A model generated the notes under the pieces. It made no database searches. It was not told the origin of the DNA and was given only the letters and a program-made list of their open reading frames with translations. Source: Rhodanobacter glycinis (lineage in GTDB: Bacteria > Pseudomonadota > Gammaproteobacteria > Xanthomonadales > Rhodanobacteraceae). From it: 64,000 nt of DNA. The stretch lies in contig NZ_RCZB01000001.1 of NCBI RefSeq assembly GCF_006438785.1, forward strand, positions 321,912 through 385,911, read 5' to 3'. Below, in pieces: positions 9,126 to 18,612 of the stretch. The position numbers and the translations under genes are program-made. The number at the start of each line of letters is the position of its first letter. The first letter of the stretch is position 1.

Positions 9126-9446
9126 ATGTTCAACTTGCTTTCCCTGCCGCGCGCATCCTGGAAAGCCCGACTGGTTTTCACGCTCCTGTCGGCCATGGTG
9201 ATCAGCGGGATGGTGCAGCAGTGGCCACACCGCCACGACGACCTGGCGATCGCGCGATGGATTGCGTGGTTCTTCATCGTCATTGGTGTTTACTATTTGC
9301 CACGCATGTTGGCGGTCGTGATATTCGGCCGGTTACCGAAGATATATGCCGGACTGTTGCGTGGTTGGAACAAGACGCTGCCGCAGATTCATGCCGATAT
9401 TGCGCGTGAGCAGCAGGAGCAGCGCGAACGGTCGCGTGAGCTTTGA
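9126..9446 (+). CDS. Small membrane protein of unknown function between sdhB and sdhE
   Basis: A 106-residue protein with two probable transmembrane segments (about 14-31 and 42-66) and a charged, Gln/Glu/Arg-rich cytoplasmic tail. I do not recognise the family. The ATG at 9126 has AAGGA 8 nt upstream and is preferred over an earlier TTG/ATG. Its stop overlaps the TTG start of sdhE, so it is part of the succinate dehydrogenase transcript. A role in that complex is guilt by association only. Confidence 0.72.
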   Translation: MFNLLSLPRASWKARLVFTLLSAMVISGMVQQWPHRHDDLAIARWIAWFFIVIGVYYLPRMLAVVIFGRLPKIYAGLLRGWNKTLPQIHADIAREQQEQRERSREL

Positions 9447-9691
9447 ACGACGCCCGCATCAAGCGTCTGCGCTGGCGCACCCGCCGCGGTACCCGCGAAC
9501 TGGATGCGTTGTTCGGCGGCTGGCTGGACGAATGTTTTGCCAGCGTGGACGAAGCGCAACAGCAGGCGTTCGACGAACTGCTCGACGTACAGGATCCGGA
9601 TCTGTGGGACTGGGTGATGGGCCATGCCCGTCCCGAGCGGGCAGACTGGCAGGCGATCATCGATGACATCCGCGCCCGCCATCGGCTTTGA
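9443..9691 (+). CDS. sdhE: FAD assembly factor SdhE
   Basis: An 82-residue protein of the SdhE/YgfY (SDH5) family, which promotes covalent attachment of FAD to SdhA. The invariant RGxxE motif is RRGTRELD (residues 14-21), and the C-terminal helices contain DPDLWDWVMG. Start is TTG, overlapping the preceding stop; it places the RGxxE motif at the usual distance from the N-terminus. It overlaps the next gene by 29 nt, the familiar sdhE-ygfX arrangement. Confidence 0.92.
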   Translation: MNDARIKRLRWRTRRGTRELDALFGGWLDECFASVDEAQQQAFDELLDVQDPDLWDWVMGHARPERADWQAIIDDIRARHRL

Positions 9692-10100
9692 ATATCGACC
9701 GTCGCGACTGTTGCCGCGAGGGTTGATCATTGTCGCTGCCCTGGCTGTCCTGGCCGTGATGTCATGCGCGCTGGAGCCCTGGCTGAAATTGTTGCTGGTG
9801 GTGGCCGCACTGGCGGCAACGTGGCATTCGGTTCGCCGGTTGGCCACCAACCCGATAGCGGCAGCAGGCTGGAGCGCCGACAACGCCTGGACATTGCGCC
9901 TGCTCGATCACGAGGACGTGCCTGCCACGCTGGCCTCGTTCCGCGTACTCGGCGCGTTCGTGCTGTTACGTCTGCAGACGGCGGAGCGCGGCGCGCAGAT
10001 AGTGCTGCTGGCGCCCGACAACAGCGACGCCGACATCCGCCGCCGCGTGCGCATGCGGCTGGCCACGATGCAACCGGACGAGGCTGTGCCGCGCCTGTGA
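9663..10100 (+). CDS. YgfX-like inner-membrane protein
   Basis: A 145-residue protein with an N-terminal hairpin of two transmembrane helices (about 18-34 and 36-51) and a C-terminal cytosolic domain. It overlaps the 3' end of sdhE, as ygfX (cptA) does in enterobacteria. E. coli YgfX/CptA has been reported as a cytoskeleton-targeting partner of SdhE/CptB. That toxin role is contested and cannot be judged here. Identity rests on position and topology more than on motifs. Confidence 0.7.
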   Translation: MTSAPAIGFEYRPSRLLPRGLIIVAALAVLAVMSCALEPWLKLLLVVAALAATWHSVRRLATNPIAAAGWSADNAWTLRLLDHEDVPATLASFRVLGAFVLLRLQTAERGAQIVLLAPDNSDADIRRRVRMRLATMQPDEAVPRL

Positions 10101-10197
10101 CCGACCGGCAACTTCGCCGGCACAGCGCGGTCTGATCGAATACCTGATAATGGACGACCGGGCGGCTAGCCCTGCGATCCCCACAAGCGACCCGCCC

Positions 10198-11439
10198 ATG
10201 TTCCGACCGCTCGAACTTTTCATCGGCCTGCGCTACACCCGCGCCAAGCGGCGCAACCAGTTCATCTCCTTCATCTCCACCGTCTCGATCGTATGCATCG
10301 CGATCAGCGTGATCGCGCTGATCACGGTGATGTCGGTGATGAACGGTTTCGACTACCAGATGCGTTCGCGCATTCTCGGCGCGATCTCGCATGCAACCGT
10401 CTCAGGCGTCGGCGAAAGCGTGCAGGACTGGCCGCGCGCGTTGAAGATGGCCGAGGCGAATCCGCACGTGCTGGGCGCCGCGCCGTACGTCGAATCCGAG
10501 GCGATGTTGCTGGCGCGTCGTTCCAGTGGCGCGCTGGTGCGTGGCATCGAGCCGGAGCAGGAACCCAAGGTCGTCGACATCGGCAAGCACATGCTCGATG
10601 GCAAGCTCGCTGAGCTGACCCCGGGCAGCTGGAATATCGTGCTGGGTCGCGAGCTGGCGATGACGCTGGGGGTCAGTGTCGGCGACCGGGTGACCATGGC
10701 GGTGCAGCAGCTGCGCGGATCACCGCTGGGCAGCGTCCCGCGGATGCGCAGCTTCCATGTGGTGGGCACGTTCGAGCTGGGCATGGAGCAATTCGACTCG
10801 GGCCTGGCGCTGGTCAACATGAGCGATGCCGAGAAACTCAATGACCTGAGCGGCCCCACTGGCATCCGGCTGCGCCTGGACGACCTGTTCAACGCGCGCC
10901 CGGTCGCCACCGAGTTGGCCGATCAGCTGGGTCAGATCTATCGGGTGCAGACCTGGATGGATACCAACGCGAATCTGTTCGCCGCGCTGTCGATGGAAAA
11001 GATGGTGATGTTCATCATCCTGTCGCTGATCATCCTGGTCGCGGTGATCAACCTGATCTCGATGCTGATGATGCTGGTCACCGACAAGCAGGCCGACATC
11101 GCGATCTTGCGTACGCTGGGCGCCACGCCGCGCAGCATCATGGGCATGTTCATGGTGCAGGGCGTGCTGGTGGGCTTTGTCGGGATCGGCTTCGGCGTGG
11201 GCTTCGGCTCGCTGCTGTCGTGGAAACTGCCGGGCATCATCAAGTGGATCGAGCACACCTTCCACGTCACCTTCCTGTCGCCGGACGTCTATTACATCAG
11301 CGAGGTGCCGAGCCGGCTGGACTGGCATGACGTGGGCTGGGTCGCGTTGCTGACCTTCACCTTCTCGCTGCTCGCAACCCTCTATCCCGCGTGGCGCGCC
11401 TCGCGCACGCAGCCGGCGCAGGCGCTGCGCTATGAATAA
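10198..11439 (+). CDS. lolC: Lipoprotein-releasing ABC transporter permease LolC/E-type
   Basis: Inner-membrane subunit of the Lol system that extracts outer-membrane lipoproteins and hands them to LolA. 413 residues, with one N-terminal TM helix (about 22-50, beginning [20 protein letters not shown]), a large periplasmic domain and three C-terminal helices in an FtsX-type domain (about 280-410, [12 protein letters not shown]). ATG at 10198 is preferred over 10150 because it gives the family N-terminus [21 protein letters not shown]. Overlaps lolD by 8 nt. No separate lolE is present in this window. Confidence 0.92.
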   Translation: MFRPLELFIGLRYTRAKRRNQFISFISTVSIVCIAISVIALITVMSVMNGFDYQMRSRILGAISHATVSGVGESVQDWPRALKMAEANPHVLGAAPYVESEAMLLARRSSGALVRGIEPEQEPKVVDIGKHMLDGKLAELTPGSWNIVLGRELAMTLGVSVGDRVTMAVQQLRGSPLGSVPRMRSFHVVGTFELGMEQFDSGLALVNMSDAEKLNDLSGPTGIRLRLDDLFNARPVATELADQLGQIYRVQTWMDTNANLFAALSMEKMVMFIILSLIILVAVINLISMLMMLVTDKQADIAILRTLGATPRSIMGMFMVQGVLVGFVGIGFGVGFGSLLSWKLPGIIKWIEHTFHVTFLSPDVYYISEVPSRLDWHDVGWVALLTFTFSLLATLYPAWRASRTQPAQALRYE

Positions 11440-12160
11440 GACCGCCATGAATCCGACCGCTACCAATCAAATCGGCGAAAACGTGCTGCGCGCCAGCCAC
11501 GTCGCCAAGACCTACGACGAAGGCGGCCTGCGCACCGACGTGCTCAGCGACGTCAGCTTCACCCTGAAGCGCGGCGAGACGATGGCGATCGTTGGCGCGT
11601 CCGGCTCAGGCAAGAGCACGCTGCTGCACATCATCGGCGGGCTCGACACGCTGACTGCCGGTGAAGTGGAAGTGGACGGCCGGGTGCTGTCGAAACTCTC
11701 CGATGCCGAACGCGGTCGCGTGCGCAATCGCTCACTCGGCTTCATCTACCAGTTCCACCACCTGCTGCCGGAGTTCACCGCGCTGGAGAACGTGTGCATG
11801 CCGCTGCTGATCCGCGGCACCGCCATCGCCGAGGCGCAGCAGCAAGCCACCGTTCTGCTGGAGCGGGTTGGCCTGGGCGGCCGCACGCATCACAAGCCGT
11901 CCGAGCTGTCCGGTGGCGAGCGCCAGCGCTGCGCGGTGGCGCGGGCGCTGGTGACCAAGCCGGCCTGCGTGCTCGGCGACGAACCCACCGGCAACCTCGA
12001 CGAAGGCAACGCCGCGCAGGTCTATGCGCTGATGCTGGAACTCAACCGCGAGATCGGCACCAGCTTCATCCTGGTCACTCACGACACCCGTCTGGCTGCG
12101 AAGATGGACCGCACCCTGGTGCTGCACAACGGCGTGCTGCAGGAAAGCCCGAAGCACTGA
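11432..12160 (+). CDS. lolD: Lipoprotein-releasing system ATP-binding protein
   Basis: ATPase that powers the Lol lipoprotein release complex, 242 residues. Walker [10 protein letters not shown] (about 55-63), LolD motif around the Q-loop [18 protein letters not shown] (about 104-121), signature LSGGERQR, Walker [12 protein letters not shown] and switch His in VTHD. It directly overlaps lolC, with which it forms the complex. A 155-nt intergenic gap separates it from comEC. Confidence 0.94.
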   Translation: MNKTAMNPTATNQIGENVLRASHVAKTYDEGGLRTDVLSDVSFTLKRGETMAIVGASGSGKSTLLHIIGGLDTLTAGEVEVDGRVLSKLSDAERGRVRNRSLGFIYQFHHLLPEFTALENVCMPLLIRGTAIAEAQQQATVLLERVGLGGRTHHKPSELSGGERQRCAVARALVTKPACVLGDEPTGNLDEGNAAQVYALMLELNREIGTSFILVTHDTRLAAKMDRTLVLHNGVLQESPKH

Positions 12161-12315
12161 GGCACGCCGCTTCCTGCGCCTCTCCCATGCGCAGGGACAC
12201 GCTGCTCTGGAGCTTCGACGTGATGTACGGGCGCAGGCCTACGCATCTTTCATCCACGCCGCCGCATTCGTCACGTTAGGCTCGAACTCGTCCAGGACGG
12301 AACGAGGCGCGAGGG

Positions 12316-14625
12316 ATGGCACGAACGACAATGCCCGCGGCAATCACGGCAGCGTCGGCGTTGCTGGCTGGCGTCCTGCTGGTGCAGTGGTTGGCCAAGT
12401 TGCCGCCGCCCTGGTGCCTGGGCTTGTTGCTGCTGGTCGTTGCCTTGTTGGCCTGGCGTTGTCCGCGCTGGCGCTGGCTGGCCTGCCTTCTGTTCGGTAT
12501 GGTCTGGGCGGCATGGCGCGGTGGGGCGGCGATGGAAGCACGACTGCCGCGCACATTGGAAGGCCGTGATCTTGTCGTCATCGGCACAATGGCCGATCTG
12601 CCGCTGACGCGCACGGATGCCAGCCGTTTTACCCTGCGGGTGGAGCAGGCCACGCTGGATGACGGGCCGGTTGCACTGCACGGCGAGATCACGGTGTCGT
12701 GGTACGAAGGGGCGCCCGTTCTGCAACCCTGCACGCGCTGGCACCTCTTGCTGCGGTTGAAACGACCGCGCGGCCTGCTCGATCCCGGCAGCGCCGACAG
12801 CGAGCGTTCGGCGCTGGAGCGCGGCATTGTCGCCACCGGTTATGTGCGCGACGACGACGCCAACGAGCTTCTGGCGGGGCCGCACTGGTGCGTCGATGGC
12901 GTGCGCGATGCGGTGGCTCGGGGTATCGCGGCACGCGTGCATGACCCGCATGATGCGGCGTTGCTGCAGGCGTTCTCGGTCGGCGATACGCGCGGCTTGA
13001 CGCCGCGCGACTGGGAGATCGCCCGCGCGAACGGGGTGTCACATCTGATCGCGATCTCCGGTTTCCATGTCGGCGTGGCCGCGATCTTCGGCGTCTGGCT
13101 GGCGATGCTGGGCCATGCGCTGTGGCCGCGGCTGGGACTGTGGCTGCCGCGACCACAGTCCCAGGCGGCGGCCGCGTTGCTGGTGGCCGCCGCCTACAGT
13201 GCGCTGGCTGGCTTCGGGCTGCCCACGGTGCGCACCCTGCTGATGATCGCCGTGGTGGCGCTGGCGCGTTGCAGTCGGCGCGGCAGCAGCGGCGCGCAGT
13301 CGCTGGCGCTGGCGATGATCGCGATCCTGCTGGTCGATCCGCTGGCGGTGCTGGCGGCGGGTTTCTGGTTGTCGTTCGTCGGAGTGGCGTTCCTGATGCT
13401 CTGCTTGCAGGCGCGCGGACGTGGGTTGCGCGCTTTTTTGCATGAGCTGACAGCCGGGCAGCTGGTGATGACGGTGGCGCTGCTGCCGCTGAGCCTATGG
13501 TTTTTCGGGCAGGCCTCGCTGGTGGGTGCGCTGTCCAATCTGATCGCAGTGCCGCTAGTCAGTTTCGTGATCGTGCCGTGCGCATTGTCCGGCATGCTGT
13601 TGCTGGGCTTGTGCCCGCCGCTGGCCACGCCCGTGCTGTGGCTGGCCGCGCGAATCGCGCATGCGCAATGGTGGCTGCTGGAGCAGATGGCGAGCTGGCC
13701 CGGTGCGCACTGGTATCTGCCGACGCTGCAGCCGCTTGCGTTGCTGCTGGCCCTGCTCGGTGCGTTGTGGCTGTTCCTGCCGCGCGGGGTGCCGTTGCGC
13801 TGGCTGGGCCTGCTGCTGTTCCTGCCGCTGCTGTGGCCGCCGCGCCAGCCGTTGCAGGAGGGTGCCTTCCGGGTCTGGGTGCTGGACGTGGGGCAGGGAT
13901 TGTCGGTGTTGCTGCGCACCCGCGACCATGCGCTGCTGTATGACGCCGGCGCACGCTATCCGTCGGGTTTCGATCTGGGCGATGCGGTGGTGTTGCCTGC
14001 GATCCATGCGCTGGGCATTACCCGCCTGGACATGCTGATGATCAGCCATGGCGACAACGATCATGCCGGCGGTGCGGAAACGGTGGCGAACGCATTTCCG
14101 CAGGCGTCACGCTATGCCGGCGAACCCGCGCGCATGCGCATCCCGATGCATCAATGCATGACCGGCCAATCGTGGGAATGGGACGGTGTGTATTTTCGCG
14201 TACTCAACCCGGGCCGCGGCAAGGGTGATCGGGACAACGACAGTTCCTGCGTGCTGCTGGTGGAAAGCCGCGGCGGACGCCTCCTGCTGACCGGCGACGT
14301 CAGCTCGACGGTGGAGCCGCAGGTGGCGGCGGCGCTAGGCCCGGGGCCGCCGCCGATCCTGCTGGTGCCGCACCACGGCAGCAAGACTTCGTCCAGCATG
14401 GAGTTCATCGCCGCCGTTCGGCCTTCACTGGCGCTGGTGTCGGCCGGTTGGCACAACCGCTTCGGCCATCCAAAGCCGGAGGTGCTGGCACGCTATGGAG
14501 CGGCGCGCATACCGGTATTCAATACCGCGGAGCAGGGCGCCATCCCGCTGGAGTTTCCCGCTGGCGCGCCGCCGCGACGTGAGCCTGGCTGGCGACTGCA
14601 GCAGCCACGCTACTGGCGCGAATGA
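12316..14625 (+). CDS. comEC: DNA internalisation competence protein ComEC/Rec2
   Basis: Inner-membrane channel for uptake of transforming single-stranded DNA, 769 residues. It has N-terminal TM helices and a DUF4131-like periplasmic domain (to about 200), a Competence domain with ISGFHVGVAAIF (about 243-255) and many TM helices. A C-terminal metallo-beta-lactamase domain (about 515-760) carries HGDNDHAGG and VPHHGSKTSSS. It is followed by exbBD-msbA-lpxK, an order conserved in Xanthomonadales. Its presence says nothing about actual competence, because the other com/pil genes are elsewhere. Confidence 0.93.
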   Translation: MARTTMPAAITAASALLAGVLLVQWLAKLPPPWCLGLLLLVVALLAWRCPRWRWLACLLFGMVWAAWRGGAAMEARLPRTLEGRDLVVIGTMADLPLTRTDASRFTLRVEQATLDDGPVALHGEITVSWYEGAPVLQPCTRWHLLLRLKRPRGLLDPGSADSERSALERGIVATGYVRDDDANELLAGPHWCVDGVRDAVARGIAARVHDPHDAALLQAFSVGDTRGLTPRDWEIARANGVSHLIAISGFHVGVAAIFGVWLAMLGHALWPRLGLWLPRPQSQAAAALLVAAAYSALAGFGLPTVRTLLMIAVVALARCSRRGSSGAQSLALAMIAILLVDPLAVLAAGFWLSFVGVAFLMLCLQARGRGLRAFLHELTAGQLVMTVALLPLSLWFFGQASLVGALSNLIAVPLVSFVIVPCALSGMLLLGLCPPLATPVLWLAARIAHAQWWLLEQMASWPGAHWYLPTLQPLALLLALLGALWLFLPRGVPLRWLGLLLFLPLLWPPRQPLQEGAFRVWVLDVGQGLSVLLRTRDHALLYDAGARYPSGFDLGDAVVLPAIHALGITRLDMLMISHGDNDHAGGAETVANAFPQASRYAGEPARMRIPMHQCMTGQSWEWDGVYFRVLNPGRGKGDRDNDSSCVLLVESRGGRLLLTGDVSSTVEPQVAAALGPGPPPILLVPHHGSKTSSSMEFIAAVRPSLALVSAGWHNRFGHPKPEVLARYGAARIPVFNTAEQGAIPLEFPAGAPPRREPGWRLQQPRYWRE

Positions 14626-14700
14626 GTGGGAGAATGCCACTCGTGCCGCAGTACAGCAGGATGAGACTGCTATCATGCGCGCTTCTTGTCCGGTAGCGCG

Positions 14701-15378
14701 GTGGGTCGAAAAGTGCTGGAAATCCTGATGGCTGGTGGCTGGGCGATGGTGCCCATCCTGATCTGTTCGGCGGTTGCCCTGGCAATCGTGCTGGAACGTT
14801 GCTGGACGCTGCGCCGCAAGTCGGTCCTGCCACCCGGCCTGACCGACGAGGTGCGTCAGTGGGCGCGCGCCGGGCAGCTCGATCCGGGCCACCTCGAAAA
14901 TCTGGCCAACGGTTCGCCGCTGGGTGAATTGCTGGCTGCCGCACTGGCTGTGCGCAGGCAGCCGCGCGAGCTGATCAAGGAGCGCATCGAGGACACCGGC
15001 CGGCATGTCATTCATCGGATGGAACGCTATCTCAACACGCTGGGCACGATCGCCCTGATCGGTCCATTGCTGGGCCTGTTCGGCACCGTGATCGGCCTGA
15101 TCCGCATGTTCATGGAAGTGATGGCCGGCGGCATCGGTGACCCCGCCAAGATGGCCGGCGGCATCGGCGAGGCGCTGATTTGCACCGCGTCGGGCCTGAC
15201 CGTGGCGATTCCGGCGTATGTGCTGCATCGTTATTTCCGCTCGCGCGTGGCCGGCTATTGCGTGGAGATGGAGAAGCAGGCCACTGCCTTGCTCGACGAC
15301 CTGACCCTGGCACCCGCTGCGGCGGCACCGGTACGGCCACGGCGCACGCCGGTGCCGACCACGCCGGGCGCGGGCTGA
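14701..15378 (+). CDS. exbB: ExbB/TolQ-type proton channel subunit
   Basis: Subunit of a proton-motive-force-driven complex that energises outer-membrane processes through TonB or a similar protein. About 225 residues with three TM helices. GTIALIGPLLGLFGTVIGL and the following IGEALICTASGLTVAIPAYVLHRYF are the characteristic pore helices. The start is uncertain: TTG 14686, GTG 14701, GTG 14713 or ATG 14728 are all possible and none has a good ribosome site. Family alignment (LEILMAGGWAMVPILICS) fits 14701 or 14713. A TATCAT box at 14671-14676 may be the -10 of its promoter. Confidence 0.9.
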   Translation: MGRKVLEILMAGGWAMVPILICSAVALAIVLERCWTLRRKSVLPPGLTDEVRQWARAGQLDPGHLENLANGSPLGELLAAALAVRRQPRELIKERIEDTGRHVIHRMERYLNTLGTIALIGPLLGLFGTVIGLIRMFMEVMAGGIGDPAKMAGGIGEALICTASGLTVAIPAYVLHRYFRSRVAGYCVEMEKQATALLDDLTLAPAAAAPVRPRRTPVPTTPGAG

Positions 15379-15388
15379 GCGCGCACCG

Positions 15389-15820
15389 ATGCGTATCGGC
15401 AACGACCGCCGTCAGGACGATTTCGAGATCAACGTGATTCCGTTGATCGACGTGCTGCTGACCCTGCTGATGTTCTTCGTGCTGACCAGTACGTTCATCC
15501 AGCATTCGCGCCTGCAGGTAACGCTGCCGCAGGCAAGCACGCAGGACCGCGACATGAACGCTCCGGCGCTGACCATCATGATCGACCGCGACGGTCGCTT
15601 CTACGTGGGCAGCGATGAAGTGCTGGGCGAGGGCATCGAGCCACTCAAGCAGACCATTGCACGCAATGCCGGTGCCGACCGCGAGCGCCAGGTGACGATC
15701 CGCGCCGATGCGATGACGCCGCACCAGGACGTGGTCACTGCGATGGATGCGCTGGGCCAGCTCGGTTTCACCCGGTTGTCGATCGCCACCACGCCGAGCA
15801 AACCAGGCAGCCAGCCGTGA
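15389..15820 (+). CDS. exbD: ExbD/TolR-type biopolymer transport protein
   Basis: Partner of ExbB, 143 residues. A single N-terminal TM helix carries the essential protonatable Asp in INVIPLIDVLLTLLMFF (about 14-30, Asp21), and a periplasmic domain follows. It starts 10 nt after exbB and overlaps msbA by 4 nt, forming one operon with lipid A export genes. This placement is common in Xanthomonadales and does not itself imply a role in lipid A transport. Confidence 0.93.
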   Translation: MRIGNDRRQDDFEINVIPLIDVLLTLLMFFVLTSTFIQHSRLQVTLPQASTQDRDMNAPALTIMIDRDGRFYVGSDEVLGEGIEPLKQTIARNAGADRERQVTIRADAMTPHQDVVTAMDALGQLGFTRLSIATTPSKPGSQP

Positions 15821-17601
15821 GCAGCCAGAAAGCCGGCGTCTGGGATGCGGAGAGCTGGCGCGTCTACCGCCGCCTGCTCGGCTACACCCGACGCTATTGG
15901 GCGATCGGACTCGTCACCCTGGTCGGCATGGCAGTCGATGGCGGTGGCCTGGTGGTGTTCACCAAGCTGCTGCAGCCGCTGATCGATCAGTTGTTCGCGA
16001 AGAAGGATCCGTACCTGATCTTCTGGATGCCGATCTGGATCATCATGATCTTTGCCGTGCGTGGCGTGGGTACCTTCATCAGCAGCTACGGCATTGCCTA
16101 TATCGGCCGCAACGTGGTGCAGGTGATGCAGCGCGATGTGTTCGGCGCCTACCTGCGCCTGCCGGCCGCGTTTTTCGGGGCCGAGGCGTCCGGTCACCAG
16201 GTCTCGCGCATCACCTATACCAGCGAGCAGGTGGCCTCGGCCTCCACTGACGCGGTGAAGATCGTGGTGACCGAAGGCGTCACCGTTGTCGGCAGCCTGT
16301 ACGTGATGCTGTACTACAGCCCATACCTGACCATGGCGCTGTTGATCATGGTGCCGGCGATCGCGTTGATCGCCACCGTGGTCAGCCGGCGCTACCGGCA
16401 GATCAGCCGGCGCATCCAGGGCATGATGGGTTCGGTCACCGGCACCGTGGAGGAATCGGTCGGGGCGCATCGCGAGGTCCGCATCTACGGCGGCCAGTTG
16501 CACGAATCCACGCGCTTCGATGAGATCACGCAGCGCGCCAAGCGGCTCAATCTGAAGATCGCCGCCACCAATGCTTCGTCGAGCACCGCGATCCAGACCG
16601 TCGCCGCCTGCGCGCTGGCGGCGCTGGTCTACCTGGGCACGCGGCCGTCGGTGATCGACAGCATCTCGCCCGGCGTGTTCGTCGCGGTGCTGACCGCCAT
16701 GGGCACCATGATGCCGTCGCTGAAACGGCTCACCACCGTACAGGCGAACATCCAGCGTGGCCTGTCTGCCGCCACCGATCTGTTCGAGATCATCGACATG
16801 CCGGCGGAGACCGATACGGGCTCTCAAGAGATCACCCGCACGCGCGGCGACATCCGTTTCGAAGACATCCGCATGATCTATCCGCGCGGGGAGTTCGAGG
16901 CCTTGCGTGGCGTGGATCTGCATTGCGCGCCCGGCACCGTGACGGCCTTGGTCGGCCGGTCTGGCAGCGGCAAGAGCAGCCTGGTCAGCCTGTTGCCGCG
17001 TTTCTACGCGCCGAGCTCCGGCCGCATCGTGCTGGATGGCGAGGACTATCAGGAATACACCCTGCGCTCGCTGCGCCGGCAGATCGCGTGGGTTGGACAG
17101 AGCGTGGTGTTGTTCGACGACACGGTAGCCAACAACATCGCCTACGGCGAACTGGCCGGATCCAGCGAAGCGGACATCATCGCAGCCGCCGAGGCAGCCA
17201 ATGCGATGGAGTTCATCGCGCGCATGCCGCAGGGCATCCACACGCAGATCGGCCAGAGCGGCAACATGCTTTCCGGCGGTCAGCGCCAGCGCCTCGCGAT
17301 TGCCCGCGCGATCCTCAAGAATGCGCCGATCCTGGTGCTGGACGAGGCCACCAGTGCGCTGGACACCGAATCCGAACGATTGATCCAGCAGGCGCTGCAG
17401 CGGCTGATGAAAGATCGCACCACGCTGGTCATCGCGCATCGCCTGTCCACCGTCGAAGGTGCCGACCAGATCGCCGTGATGGATCAGGGCCGCATCGTCG
17501 AGCGTGGCACGCATGCCGAATTGATCGCGCTGGGCGGGCACTACGCCGCGCTGCACCGCATGCAGTTCCACGACCTCGCGCTCGATCAGTCCGGCGACTG
17601 A
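15817..17601 (+). CDS. msbA: Lipid A export ABC transporter MsbA
   Basis: Flippase for lipid A-core across the inner membrane, 594 residues. N-terminal six-helix ABC membrane domain (about 25-320), then the nucleotide-binding domain: Walker A GRSGSGKSS, Q-loop IAWVGQSVVLFDD, signature LSGGQRQRLAIARAI, Walker B ILVLDEATSALD and switch IAHR. GTG start at 15817 overlaps the exbD end. lpxK follows after 9 nt, the classic msbA-lpxK pair. Confidence 0.95.
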   Translation: MSSQKAGVWDAESWRVYRRLLGYTRRYWAIGLVTLVGMAVDGGGLVVFTKLLQPLIDQLFAKKDPYLIFWMPIWIIMIFAVRGVGTFISSYGIAYIGRNVVQVMQRDVFGAYLRLPAAFFGAEASGHQVSRITYTSEQVASASTDAVKIVVTEGVTVVGSLYVMLYYSPYLTMALLIMVPAIALIATVVSRRYRQISRRIQGMMGSVTGTVEESVGAHREVRIYGGQLHESTRFDEITQRAKRLNLKIAATNASSSTAIQTVAACALAALVYLGTRPSVIDSISPGVFVAVLTAMGTMMPSLKRLTTVQANIQRGLSAATDLFEIIDMPAETDTGSQEITRTRGDIRFEDIRMIYPRGEFEALRGVDLHCAPGTVTALVGRSGSGKSSLVSLLPRFYAPSSGRIVLDGEDYQEYTLRSLRRQIAWVGQSVVLFDDTVANNIAYGELAGSSEADIIAAAEAANAMEFIARMPQGIHTQIGQSGNMLSGGQRQRLAIARAILKNAPILVLDEATSALDTESERLIQQALQRLMKDRTTLVIAHRLSTVEGADQIAVMDQGRIVERGTHAELIALGGHYAALHRMQFHDLALDQSGD

Positions 17602-17610
17602 GGAGCATCC

Positions 17611-18612
17611 ATGGCGCTGATCGGCACGCTCGAATCAGCCTGGTACGGCGCCGGCCGCTCACCGTGGTGGACGTGGCCGCTGGCGACGCTGTACGGCGGA
17701 GTGATCCGTCTGCGCACTACGCTCTACCGTATCGGCTGGCTGCACAGCGCACGGCTGCCGATACCGGTTGTCGTGATCGGCAACCTCAGTGTGGGCGGCA
17801 CCGGCAAGACGCCGCTGACGATCGCCGTGGTCGATGCATTGCGCGCGCGGGGTTACCGGCCCGGTGTGGTCAGTCGCGGTTACGGCGGCAGTCAGCGCGA
17901 ACCCCTGCTGCTGGACGATGCGCCGGACCCTGCCCGCGTTGGCGACGAACCCTGCCTGATCCACGCCAGCGGCGCGCCGGTGGCCGTGGGCCGCGATCGA
18001 CCGGCGGCAGCGCGGTTGCTGCTCGGTGCTGGCTGCAATGTAGTGATCGCGGATGATGGTTTGCAGCACTACGCGCTGGCCCGCGACGTGGAAATCTGCG
18101 TGATCGATGGCGTGCGCCGTTTCGGCAATCGGCGGCTGTTGCCGGCCGGGCCGCTGCGCGAGCCGCTGGGTCGATTGCGGCGGGTGGATTTTCGGGTCTG
18201 CAACGGCGGGGTTCCTGCCGATGGCGAATACCCCATGCAGTTGCATGGCGGCGAGGTGGCGGGCTTGTGCGATGGTCGCCACCAGCCGCTCGCGAATTTT
18301 GCAGGCCAGCGGGCTCACGCCGTCGCGGCGATCGGCAATCCGTCGCGCTTCTTCGCCAGCCTGCGCGCCGCGGGTATCGAGGTGATCGAGCATGCGTTCG
18401 CCGACCACCATGCCTTTGCAGCGGACGAACTGGATTTTGGCGATCAGCTGCCCCTGCTGATGACCGACAAGGACGCGGTCAAATGCCGTCGCTTCGCCCA
18501 GCCGCACTGGTGGCGGGTGCCGGTGCAGGCGGATTTGCCGGCAGCATTTTACGAGGCGCTGGGCGAGCGTCTTGAAGGCTTGCGCCGCGAGACGAGTTCG
18601 CCAGCCACGTAA
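17611..18612 (+). CDS. lpxK: Tetraacyldisaccharide 4'-kinase
   Basis: Phosphorylates the lipid A disaccharide at the 4' position, an essential late step of lipid A synthesis at the inner membrane. 333 residues with the P-loop in [13 protein letters not shown] (about 56-68), and [20 protein letters not shown] around 150. GAGGAGCATCC precedes the ATG. Its last 64 nt overlap the 3' end of the convergent hutI gene. Confidence 0.94.
   Translation: MALIGTLESAWYGAGRSPWWTWPLATLYGGVIRLRTTLYRIGWLHSARLPIPVVVIGNLSVGGTGKTPLTIAVVDALRARGYRPGVVSRGYGGSQREPLLLDDAPDPARVGDEPCLIHASGAPVAVGRDRPAAARLLLGAGCNVVIADDGLQHYALARDVEICVIDGVRRFGNRRLLPAGPLREPLGRLRRVDFRVCNGGVPADGEYPMQLHGGEVAGLCDGRHQPLANFAGQRAHAVAAIGNPSRFFASLRAAGIEVIEHAFADHHAFAADELDFGDQLPLLMTDKDAVKCRRFAQPHWWRVPVQADLPAAFYEALGERLEGLRRETSSPAT

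Noticed and set aside
15601..17571. A 656-codon minus-strand frame opposite exbD/msbA, and similar long frames at 34851-36197 and 49802-51187.
   Set aside because: Low-complexity His/Arg/Gln-rich translations opposite well-defined genes; typical antisense frames in high-GC DNA.
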